Source: Pomphorhynchus laevis (Eukaryota; Acanthocephala; Palaeacanthocephala; Echinorhynchida; Pomphorhynchidae). Taken from it: 64,000 nt of DNA. Within the stretch, counting starts at the first letter, position 1, and every line of letters begins with the position of its first letter. The notes beneath the pieces were generated by a model that was given only the letters and a program-made list of their open reading frames with translations, was not told where the DNA came from and made no database searches. The DNA lies in the NCBI GenBank assembly GCA_012934845.2, contig WNNJ02001230.1, forward strand, positions 62,001-126,000. The letters are read 5' to 3'. Both the position numbers and the translations under genes were made by a program. Shown here one piece after another: positions 34,969-46,277 of the stretch.

Positions 34969-37900
34969 TATTATTATTATTAAACCACTAGACCTTACAG
35001 ATCGTGAGTTACAACATCAAGAAGACGAAAATAAAGTCAAATCAAAGTGAAATAGCAAAATGAGTCCAGGACAATCGATTCTGAGCCACCATTTCCAGTT
35101 CTTGTCTCCATCTTCTTTTAAATCTCCGCCAGCCAATGTTCGAGTAGCTGAATAGTATTTTCTTGGCATCGTCTTCGATCGTTCTCTTTAGATTCTTACG
35201 AACACCGCCTCTGGGGCGTCGCCAGGATTCTTCCGGGTCCAAGTACAGAGATAACTTTGGGAGTCTATCTCTTTGCATCCGAAGTACATGGCCAAGATAG
35301 CGCAGTCTATTTTTCCGAATCAAATCAGACACGGAGACGTCGAGTGAACATCGAGAATACACTTCTGCGTTCGATACATGATCGAGTGGATTGACTTTTG
35401 CAATTCTACGTAGACATCGTCGCTCAAAAACAGCAAGTTGATTATTTGTTAAGTTTTTCAGGCCAGCACTCAGATCCATACAGTAGTACTGGACGAACAA
35501 TAGACGAATATATTCGGATCTTTGTTTTAATAGATACATTATTATCACGCCAGAGGGAGTTTAGACGCGAAAAGGCGAAACCAGCCTTTATTATCCGGCT
35601 TCGAATGTCGTAGTCACATCGGCAGTCTACGGAAAACACTGATCCAAGATAGGTGAAAGATTGTACCTGTTCAATAGTTATACCATCAATAATAACTGAG
35701 CACGGAGGGGAGTTTATGGCGAGTAGCTTACATTTCGGTAAGTTAAGGAATAACCCATATTTCTTTGCTGTTTCGCCTATGCGGGTTGCTGTACGTTGCG
35801 CATCCTCAAATGATTCTGACAGTACGACTACATCATCCGCGTAGTCAGATCAGAAAGCAGCATATTGCTCGGATGCAGGCGTATAACTTCACTGTGCAGG
35901 TCGAGCGTTTCCCATAGGAGATGATCGATGAGAATGTTGAATAGTTCTGATGATAGTACTCCCCCTGTCGAACACCTGTACTGACAGGAAACGGAATTCC
36001 AGTACAACCGTATTCGCGCACGACTGACACAGTATTTTCATACATTGCACCGATAAGTTCACACAGGTGTTTAGGAATGCCTAAGGTATGGAGGAGCTTC
36101 CAGATGAATAGTCGATTAACTTGGTCAAACGCCTACTCGAAATCCAAAAATAGTAATATTAACGGTTGTTGATACTCTTGACGGACATCCATCAGAACGC
36201 GAAGGGTGAATATATGATCAATGCATCCTCGATTTGGTCTAAATCCAGCTTGATTTTCTCTTGTTTGAATTTGCCGTAACGGCCTAATTCTGTTCAGAAT
36301 TATGCCTTCCATGATTTTATATACTACAGGTAGGAGAGATATGGGTCGATAATTCGAGCATAATGAAGCATCCCCCTTCTTCAGTATTGGAATTATAACT
36401 GAAGTTTGCCAGTCCATGGGAACCTGATTGTGATTCCAGATACATTGGAACAAATCGGTCAAATATTTGACAACTTTAGGACCACCATATTTGAGAAATT
36501 CTGGATGTATTTGATCATGTCCCGCAGATTTTCCGCATTTCAGTGTATTAATTATTTGACTGACCTCAATACTTGATGGGGGTTGCCGTCAATGTCTAAC
36601 ACTTCTGTATGCATAGTACATACTTGGCGACTCCAGGATTTGTCATTACTACATGAGTTTGTTGAAGTGTCTGTCCTCTTGTAGAGATTTGTAAAATGAG
36701 CTCTCCAGCGTTCTAACCGTGCAGACTTTTCGAATATTTTATGTGACATATCGATATTCCACAACCCTGTGACTCCACTCTGCTGTGTAGGTGTGTAGTA
36801 TCTTCTTATGAGACCAAAGAACTTACGCGCATTACCATTGTTAGCTGCCTTTTGGGCTTGGTTTGAAAGTTTTGTCCAGTATTCCTCTTTATCATGACGT
36901 ATACTGGCGCGTAATTTGTGAGTAAGAGTGGTCGTCTCTACGTTTTTCCCTGCAGCCATGCTTAACTTTCTTTGTTCGGAGATCATTATAGATGTTGCAC
37001 TTATCCAATCGTTCCTACAACTTTTGCGATAATGAAGAATATCATGAGCCGAAGAACATAGTGCGTTCTTGAGTGTTGACCATCGTTCACCAATCTGACA
37101 AACATCTTCATTTCCATTCGATACTGGTAAAAACTTAAACTCAAGCTTGCGTGATACACTGTCAATGAATCTACTACGTATGTAGTCGTTTTCTAGTAGC
37201 CGTACTTCTGGTTGTATTAACTTTGACCTTTGTGACTTTGGTTTGAATGTTGCTTCAATATCCATTATTACTAGCGAGTGGTCTGTCAATACATCAATTC
37301 CCCAATACGAACGGCAGTTTGTGATGGCTTTTCTACACCGTAGACGAACCAGAATAAAGTCAATTTGATTGCGGTCCTCGCCGTTAGGATATGTCCATGT
37401 TACTAGATGCCTTTTCCGGTGCTGGAAGCAAGTGTTCATAGCTATCAAACGATGCATGCACATCAAATCAAGCAGTTTGTTACCGTTTGCACACATTTTG
37501 CCAATTCCATGTTTTCCAACAAAGGGTGCGGTCAATTCACCTGACCTAAGTTGAGCATTGAAGTCGCCGGCGACCACAAGAAAATCACGTGATGGAATTG
37601 TCAGTAGAATTTCATCAAGTTTCTGATAAAATTCATCAATTTTTACTGGAATTGTAGCATTTGTTGGGCCATATGCACAGATGACAGTCCAGTATGAATT
37701 TTTGCCTCTCAGTCGTACATAAGCTAATCTGTCGCTAACTGGACTCCAGTCAATCAAGTAGGGCATAATAGATGGCCGAATCGGAATGGCTACACCACGT
37801 TGACCGGAACCATCCGTGGGTCCAGAAAAGAGCATTGTATAGTATCGTGAGCTGTCAGGAACACCGACGTTGACCGACCCATCATCTGGAATCCGGCACT

Positions 37901-38462
37901 CAGTTGCACAGCATATGTCAATGTTACAGATATCTAGAGTTCTGGCCAATAACATCGTTTGAGCGGGTTGTAATAGTGTTCTTACATTTATAGTCGCAAT
38001 CTTCAACTTTTTGTTTCGTAAGGGTGATTTTGGAAGATGATTTTCCTCCCTGGTCAGGCACTCAGTGATTGCATGACTAGTCGGACTCACAAAATTAGTT
38101 TGATCGGGAGTTGTTTGCATTTTTCGCATATGTAGTTTCTTCGTGTTTACTTTCATTGATGTTTGTTGTTGTAGGCTGGGATACCACATGAGTTCGCCAC
38201 ACTCAAGGGGGCAAGTCCTTATTTAATGGCGGGACAATCTCGCCATGTTAATATGCTAGCCCGTATTTGGTTGATGGTATTTTTTAGGAATCAAGAGTGC
38301 CAACTCTGAATCCGCCACCGTCATAGCACATCCACTAATTGTCCGCGACTACTTATTCGTCAAACAGTTGTTTGCTTATGTCGTAGCTAACCTCCATATC
38401 TGAAGGCTCTTCCCCTATCCGCAACCCGGGAACGCTCTCGGTAGCCCTAGCTAGGCCCCGAG
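34969..38462 (-). mobile_element. Near full-length RTE LINE with target-site duplication
   Basis: About 3.5 kb on the minus strand. The 5' end (CTCGGGGCCTAGCTAGGGC, then GAGCGTTCCCGGGTTGCGG) looks like the conserved RTE start. An intact APE endonuclease ORF follows at 36,552-38,189, then RT pieces at 36,133-36,462 (PILKKGDASLCSNYRPISL, QAGFRPNRGCIDHIF), catalytic DYADDVVVL at about 35,823-35,850, and a C-terminal piece at 35,042-35,548 (IRKNRLRYLGHVLR). It ends in a (TAA)n tail. The flanking duplication proves retrotransposition, and complete ends suggest a fairly recent event. The RT part is broken by a few frame changes, so this copy is not autonomous. Confidence 0.92.
36552..38189 (-). CDS. 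RTE LINE endonuclease ORF, 545 codons
   Basis: APE-type endonuclease that nicks the target DNA to prime reverse transcription. Motifs in order: KIATINVRTLL, CCATECRIPDDG (metal-binding Glu), VICAYGPTN, LVVAGDFNAQ (catalytic D/N), QIDFILV and LTDHSLVIMDI (catalytic D-H). Residues about 80-320 form the nuclease and the rest is linker towards the RT, including the RRYYTPTQQSGVTGLW part. It stops at the frame break before the RT. Confidence 0.88.
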   Translation of the reverse strand: MWYPSLQQQTSMKVNTKKLHMRKMQTTPDQTNFVSPTSHAITECLTREENHLPKSPLRNKKLKIATINVRTLLQPAQTMLLARTLDICNIDICCATECRIPDDGSVNVGVPDSSRYYTMLFSGPTDGSGQRGVAIPIRPSIMPYLIDWSPVSDRLAYVRLRGKNSYWTVICAYGPTNATIPVKIDEFYQKLDEILLTIPSRDFLVVAGDFNAQLRSGELTAPFVGKHGIGKMCANGNKLLDLMCMHRLIAMNTCFQHRKRHLVTWTYPNGEDRNQIDFILVRLRCRKAITNCRSYWGIDVLTDHSLVIMDIEATFKPKSQRSKLIQPEVRLLENDYIRSRFIDSVSRKLEFKFLPVSNGNEDVCQIGERWSTLKNALCSSAHDILHYRKSCRNDWISATSIMISEQRKLSMAAGKNVETTTLTHKLRASIRHDKEEYWTKLSNQAQKAANNGNARKFFGLIRRYYTPTQQSGVTGLWNIDMSHKIFEKSARLERWRAHFTNLYKRTDTSTNSCSNDKSWSRQVCTMHTEVLDIDGNPHQVLRSVK

Positions 38463-38474
38463 GGTAGCATTTAT
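38463..38474. repeat. Target-site duplication of the RTE LINE, 5' side
   Basis: GGTAGCATTTAT, exact match to 34957-34968. Confidence 0.88.
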
Positions 38475-38484
38475 ACTTGGATAG

Positions 38485-38602
38485 TGTTTATTAATTAAAT
38501 AAATTTAATTTAACTAAATGCATCTGAGGTAAAATTGTGATTTGATAGCATTAATTAAATAACTTTAATTTAATTAAATGCATCTGATGTAAAATTGTGA
38601 AT
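38485..38602. repeat. About 60-bp tandem duplication before EMG1
   Basis: Two copies of a unit containing AAATGCATCTGAGGTAAAAT (second copy GATG instead of GAGG). No function evident; about 300 bp upstream of the EMG1 start. Confidence 0.75.
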
Positions 38603-38901
38603 CACGAGATTTGAAAATGAAGGCATGTTTAACAAATTACAAAAACATTATATAAATAACAATTATGATGGCACGAGTATTGCGCCATCATAAAGATATC
38701 TTGCCAACAATGATGTGTGATCTCACCTCTTACTCAAATCATCTTTGTTTACGCTCAAAACATTCAATCACTCACAAGAGAAAGCTTTGCAAACATATGT
38801 ATTACATAATGTATATGCTCACTCAAAACTTTAAACTCGTTTTCAAATTTTAGAAACCATTTTTAAATTTATGTTGTCATTTGTACAATTTAAATTCTGA
38901 G

Positions 38902-39540
38902 ATGAGCGATAGAAAATTGACTGTAATATTGGATAATGCCTCATTGGAAGTCGTACGCTTGAGCAATAAAACATATCAACTATTAAACGCTGATCAACAT
39001 ATGTCTGAACTTAAGCAATGCGGGAAAAGCCCATCTGATTGCCGTCCAGATATAACACATCAGTGCCTAATGATGTTACTCGACAGCCCACTCAATAGGG
39101 CAGGCTACTTGAATAAAATTCTAATCCGGACGAATAAGAACGTTATTATATGTGTTCAGCCTTGCACTCGAATCCCGAGAACATTTCCGCGGTTTGCCGC
39201 ATTGATTGTACAACTTATGGCGAAATTTAGTATTCGCTCTGCTGATAATAACGGTGAAAAGTTAATTGAACTTGTCAAAGGGCCTATTGAGCAGCATTTG
39301 CCATCTAATACTTGTGTTATCAGCACATCAATTCAAAGCAGTAACTTGGGCAAAGTTTCAACATTTGCTAAGCAATCAAACTGTCAAAGTATTGCAGTGA
39401 TCATTGGAGCATTTGCCAAAGGACATTTAGACATAAGCTACGCCAACGACACGGTTGCATTGAGTAGATATCCATTGTCAGCGGCACTGGTATGCGCTAA
39501 AATATGCAGTGATCTTGAAGAAGAATGGGACGTAACCTAA
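38902..39540 (+). CDS. EMG1: EMG1/Nep1, 18S rRNA pseudouridine N1-methyltransferase
   Basis: SPOUT-fold enzyme that methylates a pseudouridine of 18S rRNA and is needed for small-subunit assembly in the nucleolus. The 212-residue product starts MSDRKLTVILDNASLEVVR. Family blocks in order: DITHQCLMMLLDSPLNRAG, TRIPRTFPRFAALIVQL, SIAVIIGAFAKGHLDI (SAM-pocket loop) and LSRYPLSAALVCAKIC (knot). Human EMG1 has 244 residues; this one lacks only the non-conserved N-terminal extension. I start at the ATG 38902; the open frame reaches further upstream but without an earlier ATG. Single exon, no damage seen. The RTE LINE ends about 430 bp upstream. Confidence 0.93.
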   Translation: MSDRKLTVILDNASLEVVRLSNKTYQLLNADQHMSELKQCGKSPSDCRPDITHQCLMMLLDSPLNRAGYLNKILIRTNKNVIICVQPCTRIPRTFPRFAALIVQLMAKFSIRSADNNGEKLIELVKGPIEQHLPSNTCVISTSIQSSNLGKVSTFAKQSNCQSIAVIIGAFAKGHLDISYANDTVALSRYPLSAALVCAKICSDLEEEWDVT

Positions 39541-40135
39541 CAAATTAGAGCATGTGTTCTATAAAACGTTATAATTGTGTCAATATTATATTCTTTTTTT
39601 GTTAAATTGTTTTTATAATGTGTTTAAAAGGATTTACATAAATTGAGTAATTTAGAAATTTATTTCGGCTAGTTGAAATGATTTTCAATAGCCGAAAGGA
39701 TGCATTTCTTATTAAAGCAATTTAACAATATTAATAGTGTTTATTATTTAACAATATTAATAGTGTTTTTTATTTTATAAATTGTATATTAAAAATATTT
39801 AATTGATATTTTTAATTTTAATATCTTTAATATACAATTTAAAAGATAAAAACACTGTATATTGCGATTGAAAGCTTTTAATAAAGGTTTTATCTTATCG
39901 AATCAGAAATAACTTATATTTGACGATGAAAAGACAATAACGCTTTTGACAATTTGTTATTTCACCTTAATTGAATAGTAATTATAATTATTTATCAAGA
40001 ACTTCAAAGATCTTATTTTGTTTTATTATTTTAATTTATAATTGTTATTTCGATTTATTTTTGCAAAATTGTTTTCATTTATTTCGCTTTATTTAATCGT
40101 CGTATTTTTTAAATTAAACTAGTATGCCCCTGTAG
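39541..40135. other. AT-rich 3' flank of EMG1 with a MITE-like hairpin
   Basis: About 39,762-39,798 and 39,821-39,856 are near-perfect reverse complements (each contains AAATTGTATATTAAA or its complement) around a 22-base loop: a long hairpin like a small MITE. A direct repeat TTTAACAATATTAATAGTGT precedes it twice. Confidence 0.7.
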
Positions 40136-40139
40136 ATAG

Positions 40140-40365
40140 AAGGCCACTGATGAGACAACCCTGTAGTGATGAGTAGACTAAGGTCGAGTCGCCTCTGTTG
40201 GGGGCTAGGCGTCTGTGGTATGCGCATTATGGGTTAAGCTTAACAACGAAGGTTGTTAAAAAGCATGCAGGTTTATACTTTCCTGATCGTGTTAATTAAA
40301 AAAAGTTGTGTTGAAATTCTTTCTTATTAATATAACGTGACCAGTAGTTTTTAACATGGATAAGT
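40140..40365 (+). repeat. Repeat pair R40, copy 1, with a perfect GAAG hairpin
   Basis: Shares about 170 bp with 40,590-40,770: GGGGGCTAGGCGTCTGTGGT, then TTAACAACGAAGGTTGTTAA, then AAGCATGCAGGTTTATACTT. The middle block is a perfect 8-bp stem with a GAAG tetraloop (40240-40259). The unit is GC-richer than its surroundings. The upstream part (AAGGTCGAGTCGCC) faintly resembles a tRNA B box, so a SINE is possible, but no A box or tail is clear. Confidence 0.7.
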
Positions 40366-40589
40366 ATGGAATTATCAATTATAGCAAAATTTTATATTAA
40401 ATTTACATTGAAGACAACGAAAATGAGTTAAAATATTGAAAATTCAATTGTCTAATTGAAAATGTCTTTGTTCAATTGAAAGTTCAAGTAAACCATTTTT
40501 TGATGGTCAAGCTAAGAAACTTCCTGTACATGAGTTCAGGTGTTGCAATATTTAATAAACAATATTTAATATTTATATAGTAAGATATT

Positions 40590-40770
40590 AACGCCTCATT
40601 GGGGGCTAGGCGTCTGTGGTAAACACATTCCCTGTTAAGCTTAACGACGAAGGTTGTTAAAAGCATGCAGGTTTATACTTTCTTGTTCGTGTCAATTTAA
40701 AAAGTTATTTAAATTCTTTCGTATTGAATATTGCGTCACCAGTAGTTTTCAATACGAATTGATATTAATA
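40590..40770 (+). repeat. Repeat pair R40, copy 2
   Basis: Second copy of the unit at 40,180-40,365, starting GGGGGCTAGGCGTCTGTGGT. The hairpin has one change (TTAACGACGAAGGTTGTTAA). Together with copy 1 it shows a duplicated unit of about 180 bp. Confidence 0.7.
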
Positions 40771-41154
40771 TATTTATATAAATTATTATTTATTAAATTA
40801 ATTTTAATTTCTTAACATTACATTGATGTATTTCGAGTGACATTGAATATAAGATGTTTACTTCATGATATTTTGTGATACGAGGATTATGTAAATGCAT
40901 TTGGCTAAATGCATAATAAACCAAGATGCATTTCCCTTAAAATATAAGTTTAACACAAAGTGAAATCCGTCAAATAATGAAATTAGTTTAAACAATTTCA
41001 ATATTTTGATATAATTAAAAATTTAATTGGTAAAATTAGTTATATTTGCGATAAAAATCCACTTAATTGTTATATTCGAGATTCAATAAATTTTATAAAA
41101 TATTAAAATTGATAAGTTTTAATAACCTTAAAATTGACTAATGAAACAGATAAC

Positions 41155-41530
41155 ATGGTCGTTTTTCCTGATTACATAATCTTTACTAATTGATTCATTA
41201 AAATACAGGGTTTTTTAAATTCTTTTTAGTATTAAGAAATTTAATAAAAAAAATTAATTACAATATATATACTGCTATTTTGCTCTGAGGAATATGGTCT
41301 GAAACCTGATAGCATAGCATTTCCTAATGACTTTCAACCATGACCGTTTTTCCTGATTACATAATCTTTACTAATTGATTCATTAAAATACAGGGTTTTT
41401 TAAATTCCTTTTAGTATTAAGAAATTTACAATTTTAAATTTTTTAAAGTACAATATATATACTGCTATTTTGCTCTGAGGAATATGGTCTGAAACCTGAT
41501 AGCATAGCAGTTCCTTATGAATGTCAATCT
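41155..41530 (+). repeat. About 190-bp tandem duplication carrying the dispersed repeat end
   Basis: Two copies (about 41,155-41,340 and 41,345-41,530) each containing TTTTTCCTGATTACATAATC, CATTAAAATACAGGG and TCTGAAACCTGATAGCATAG. A third partial copy at 41,815-41,890 ends the same way and continues with the same flank as copy 2. The end block is the one found in ZnT5 introns. Confidence 0.85.
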
Positions 41531-42065
41531 TATTCTAGCACATGGGTATATTATTAATCATTTAATAAAAATTAATAAACTGTTATGATTATGAATCTGA
41601 TGACATAGTAGTTTCTGGAACATGTTATATATTATTAATCAGTTCATTAAAATATTCTCGTCTTCAAAATGCTTAGGATAAGGATATTTTCATATTTTAA
41701 TTTTTAGTACAAAATAAACAGCTTCGGTTGACTGATCTGAATGCTAAAACTTCGTCGCAAATCGAAGTAAATTAGAATGATTAATTTTATAAAAATTTGA
41801 TAAAAATTTATCAAATTTCAGGTTTCGGGTCTGAAACCTGAAAGCATAGCAGTTCCTTATGAATGTCAATCTTATTCTAGCACATGGGTATATTATAAAT
41901 CCATACACGAAACATAATCATAAGAAAGCACCCTAATTCCACATTATGTGGATTCTGGCTGATGTAGAAAGCATAAAATTAAAATTTTATTATAACATAA
42001 TCTAAAGTTGCTATTTCAGGTTACTTTTGATTAAAATTAATAATCGGAAGTCCATATGATTATAT

Positions 42066-42479
42066 TCAATACTTTTTAAGAACATATTCAGGTTTATCTA
42101 TTCCCATTTCTTTCGGAGTTGATATACCTAGCTCTTTAATTTTCGAGCCTATTTCCTGCATGATCCAAGGATATATATTTTTGTCATAGGTATTACATTT
42201 CCATTCTAAGGCCTCCAGATATCGTACTGCTACGGAATGTTCATTTAACTTTCTGCATGCATCAAAAATTGCAAGTAGAATTTTAGGTTGAGGGATAATA
42301 TCACCTCCTTGTAATTCATTAAGACCTTTTCTGAGTTCCCAACCATCAATTTCGGGTCTCCTGAAAAACTGCTCCCATTTAAGGTCAAATTCTTCCGCAT
42401 TTATAGATTTTCCATGTGCGAATCTGTGTACGAGCGGAATTCTGAAAACTGATCGTTGTAGGCATAAAATTCTATTCAT
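42066..42479 (-). CDS. COX5A: Cytochrome c oxidase subunit 5A, mitochondrial
   Basis: Nuclear-encoded matrix-side subunit of respiratory complex IV. The 137-residue product starts at the ATG 42479 with a basic, Arg-rich presequence (MNRILCLQRSVFRIPLVHRF). The mature part has the family blocks FDLKWEQFFRRPEIDGWELR, PQPKILLAIFDACRKLN, AVRYLEALEWKC, IYPWIMQEI and LGISTPKEMGIDKPEY. Human COX5A is 150 residues with the presequence. The open frame continues four codons upstream but without an ATG. Single exon, no damage. A convergent partner gene is not seen. Confidence 0.95.
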   Translation of the reverse strand: MNRILCLQRSVFRIPLVHRFAHGKSINAEEFDLKWEQFFRRPEIDGWELRKGLNELQGGDIIPQPKILLAIFDACRKLNEHSVAVRYLEALEWKCNTYDKNIYPWIMQEIGSKIKELGISTPKEMGIDKPEYVLKKY

Positions 42480-44449
42480 CTTAAATATCAATGATACACA
42501 AACATATCTGTTATTATTCTTAACAAAAATAGTTAAATTTTATTTATCATTAAAATATTGTTGATTTGACGTAGATAAATACAATATCCATAAATCTAAA
42601 ATATTTCCGAGATTTCTTGTGTTAATGTAAACAGTAAAAGACATTTTGATTTTCAACTGTGTCTTAAATAATGTCTTCAATAATCACATTTCTTACTAGA
42701 CAAAATATTAATTACGGTAATTTACACTTTCTATGTAAAACTGACAAATTCTAAAATGTTCGTTTAATGTTGTAAATTAAAGTATAATTAAATATATTAT
42801 ATCATTTATTAATCAATTTATAAAAATTGATTTTCAAAAGTTTTTTAAGTCTATGTATTTTGCAAAATACATAGACTTAGTTAACTGATCTGACTTGATT
42901 CTACTATGTCGATCCAAGACACTAAACTTGCCGTATTATACTTACTTATTGATTCCTAAAAACCATGCTACTGAATAATTTATAGCCAATAATCAAAAAT
43001 AGAAAACACTAAACCAATTGGACTGCTGGCCAGTAAGAATTTACTGGCAAGCAGTAAATTCATATATACGATAAAAATTGTTTAAAACATTCTTATTAGA
43101 AAAATCCTTATTCTAATCCATCGTATATTATTTATTAGTTAATTCATAAAAATTAATTCTTTATTTTAAATTCGAACGTCATAAATTTTATAGTCAGCCG
43201 ATCTGAATTATTGATCTTGATTTATTATATTTTATCTTAATTATAATATTTTGATATTATTATAAATATCTCAAATGATATCTCAAATATCATTTGAAAT
43301 ATGATATTTATAAATGATATTTATAATATATTATATATTATAAATATATAATATATTAAAATATTTTATTAAAATTCTTGCATAAAATTGATTTAACCTA
43401 TTGATTTAAAATAACATTGATTTTTATTTTTAATTTAATAATACATTTTATCTTTATATAAATATTAATTGTATAAAATCTTATTCATTTAAAATTTATT
43501 AGCTGATCCGATTTATTTTACCGACAAGTTATTATCAACCTGTGGACTTTGTTGTAATATAACCTATTGATTTAACCTATTGATTTAAAATAACATTGAT
43601 TATTATTTTTAATTTAATAATACATTTTATCTTTATATAAATATTAATTGTATAAAATCTTATATAAATCTTATGTATTACTAATAATTATTTATTTTTA
43701 TTTTTAATTTATAGAAAAAATACGTAGACTCAGTAAGCTGTTTTAATTGCTAAAGCGTATTCAAATTTATAGTCTGCTTGTATCATTAAAAATATTAATA
43801 TGTTAAAAACATATTAATATTACATTATTTATATTCATACACTAATATTATTACATTATTTACATATATAATAGATAATATATAATTAATAGATTATTTG
43901 TTAGATGTTCATTTTAGGATAATTAATTTTATCATATAACATTTTCAAACGAATCAATTGTTATTTCATTATAAAAAAGAATGAAGGCAATGATGGAATA
44001 AATATTTAATTGGGCAAAATTGAAAAGGTGTTAGAATAAGGAACTTGATAATCAAATTTCATCGGAGGAAATTCGTCATTAGCATGTATTATATTTTTAA
44101 TTTATATACAGTATAAAATATGTGGACTCAGTTATCTGATATGGTTTTAATGTTGAAGATCTCAATGGCTGAACTTAGAGTAGCCGATAATAGCAAGGAT
44201 CAAATTGGATCCCAAATCTTGCTAAAGATTTAACAAGATCACTTACCTCACCCAGACAACACTTAGCTCACAGTAACATAGCCTTGATGAGCAAAAAATT
44301 AAAAATGACTTCTTAAAAATCTTAGTATAAAAAACCTAGATTCAGTTAGCTAATCTGATTCATCCATTTTATTTAAAATCATTAATTTGTAGTGAATCAA
44401 TTAAATAATCGAAAAGTTGCAATATTGGATCAGCATATAGCCGTGGATG

Positions 44450-44655
44450 AATAGTAGCCGAAACCTGATTTATGAATAGTAGCCGAAACCTGATAACATA
44501 GATGTTTCTCCTGATAACCTATAATTTTAATCCTTATGAATAGTAGCCGAAACCTGATAACATATATGTTTCTCCTGATAACCTATAATTTTAATCCTTA
44601 TCTAGCCGACCCTGCCTCAAAGCGGGACAAAGGCTGAAGAATAAGAAGAAGATGT
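44450..44655 (+). repeat. Tandem dispersed-repeat ends plus a LINE/SINE-like tail
   Basis: Two and a half copies of a unit of about 64 bp (GAATAGTAGCCGAAACCTGA, then TTTCTCCTGATAACCTATAA). They run into CTAGCCGACCCTGCCTCAAA, then GCGGGACAAAGGCTGAAG and an (AAGA)-type tail. The GCGGGACAAAGGCTGAAG part resembles the 3' end of RTE/Jockey-type LINEs or dependent SINEs. Confidence 0.6.
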
Positions 44656-45264
44656 TATTTATTAGTCAATTCATAAAAATTGACTTTTATTTTAAATTTC
44701 AATTAGCAATTTTATCGTTACATAATTATCCATTGAATGAATAAAATCTCATATAATTATACATTATTTGTTGACTCAGTTAGCTGATCTGATTAGTGTA
44801 ATCAATCGGTTTATCACCAAACAAAATATATGTAATATATGAATAGATTACAATAATTTTAGCAATAACTATATTGATTAATATACATTATAAAGTGGAA
44901 GAATTTACCTGAAAACTTTTCTGGGTACAAGTCACTTTGTAATATACTCATTTAATTAATTTAAACTACTCCTAGTTGGTTTCATGATTATGTTAAAAAG
45001 AAACATTAATGCGGTTTGAGGTGATGCAACTTACTGTGTATAAATTTTAATTATATAAAATCTCAAGATAAAAATATTATTTTTATAAATAAATTATCTT
45101 TTTAAAATACGTAGACTCAGTTAACTGATCACGAATTAATTACATAATTAAAGAGACTTGTTTTTCAATTAACTGAGTATTTTCCTTATTTTTCAAATAA
45201 GGAAAATATATTACATGCCATTGCTCGAATTGGTCAACTTGCGAAGCCGGATTTGGGAGATCAA

Positions 45265-45420
45265 CGGTCTAGAACACGTTCCTAACCTTTTTAAATGGCG
45301 GCACACTATTGAGCTTTTTTAATTTTTTGCGGCACAAGCATCACAAAAATTTAAATTTCGACCTTCGTTTACATTCTTTATTCCAAAAATGTATACTCGC
45401 CTTCATTTACAATTTCTTCG
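45265..45420. mobile_element. Possible hAT-type non-autonomous remnant
   Basis: GTTCCTAACCTTTTTAAATG followed by GGCGGCACAC and further GCGGCAC motifs resembles degenerate hAT-derived repeats common in animals. No terminal inverted repeat pair or 8-bp duplication was found, so this is weak. Confidence 0.3.
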
Positions 45421-46277
45421 CGGTACAGTTATAAAAACCCACTAGACTAGACTGTCGAGTTCAAAATGGCTATTAGGATGTTCACGAGAACCTTATCAGT
45501 CTTTACAAAATCACGATGTAAATTAGTAGCAAACAATTGCATTTTTAAAATCTGAAACATCATCAAGGGTATATAAGGAAATAAGTGTATTTTAAGCACA
45601 TTCGAATACAAATACATGCTGGTTCACTGTAAATCTATACCAACAAGCCTGATTGAAGTATAAATCACGTTTGTATAAATGATTTTATATAATTTAAATA
45701 TAACCGCTACACTTTAAATTTGTGTCTTATATCGTGATGTTGATTACACAATTCGATTTATTTTCCATTCAAATTATTTCAAGTTTTAAAAGAAATTTAA
45801 AAGAAATTTATTTATAATAAGGAAAAAATCTATCAGATTTTAGTAACCTATCGTTTTCCTTATATTATTGTAATTATATTTTGATATAATAATATTTCCC
45901 ATTTTTAATGTTGTCAATTAAAAAATTTGAAGATGCGAAGATTTTTTCTCTGATTAACTCGATGTAACTATCGAGTTAGATCAAAAAATTAAATCGGAAA
46001 AAAATTTTTGATTTAAATTCATAATAGCACACACCTAAAAGCATTTTGATGTAATACATATAAGATCAAATCAGCTAACTGAGTCCAAGTATATAATATA
46101 ATTATAAACTAAACAAAACATAATAATGCTAAATCAAAATTTAATAATTAAATACTAAAATACATATAAGATAACACGATTTAAAAGCTAAGCATTAAAC
46201 ACGCAATATTAATACATATTTTTCGTATTTGATTTTATAAAATAAAGCAACTTCAATGAAATATATCAAAAAGAAAG

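Larger units (their letters stand above)
42492..46240. other. AT-rich intergenic DNA rich in dispersed repeats
   Basis: No gene. It contains a hairpin GCCAGTAA-GAAT-TTACTGGC near 43,030; two copies of a block of about 75 bp (43,395-43,470 and 43,580-43,660); and several copies of TACGTAGACTCAGTTA or relatives (42,865; 43,720; 44,325; 45,105; 46,075 in reverse), mostly followed by AGCTGATCTGATT. A 9-bp-arm hairpin TAACTCGAT/ATCGAGTTA lies at about 45,955-45,980. These blocks match the repeat family inside the ZnT5 introns. Confidence 0.65.

Noticed and set aside
40140-40195. ACTGATGAG and GTGATGAG near 40.15 kb as a second hammerhead
   Set aside because: No GAAA follows either box after a paired stem; the next motif is CGAG.
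40185-40200. tRNA gene suggested by a B-box-like AAGGTCGAGTC
   Set aside because: No A box at the right distance and no cloverleaf acceptor stem could be drawn.
44450-44600. CTGATAA and CCGAAACC in tandem units look like hammerhead core pieces
   Set aside because: GAAA precedes CTGATGA in each unit; no stem II can be drawn between a CTGATGA and a following GAAA, and the spacing to a GTH site does not fit types I, II or III.
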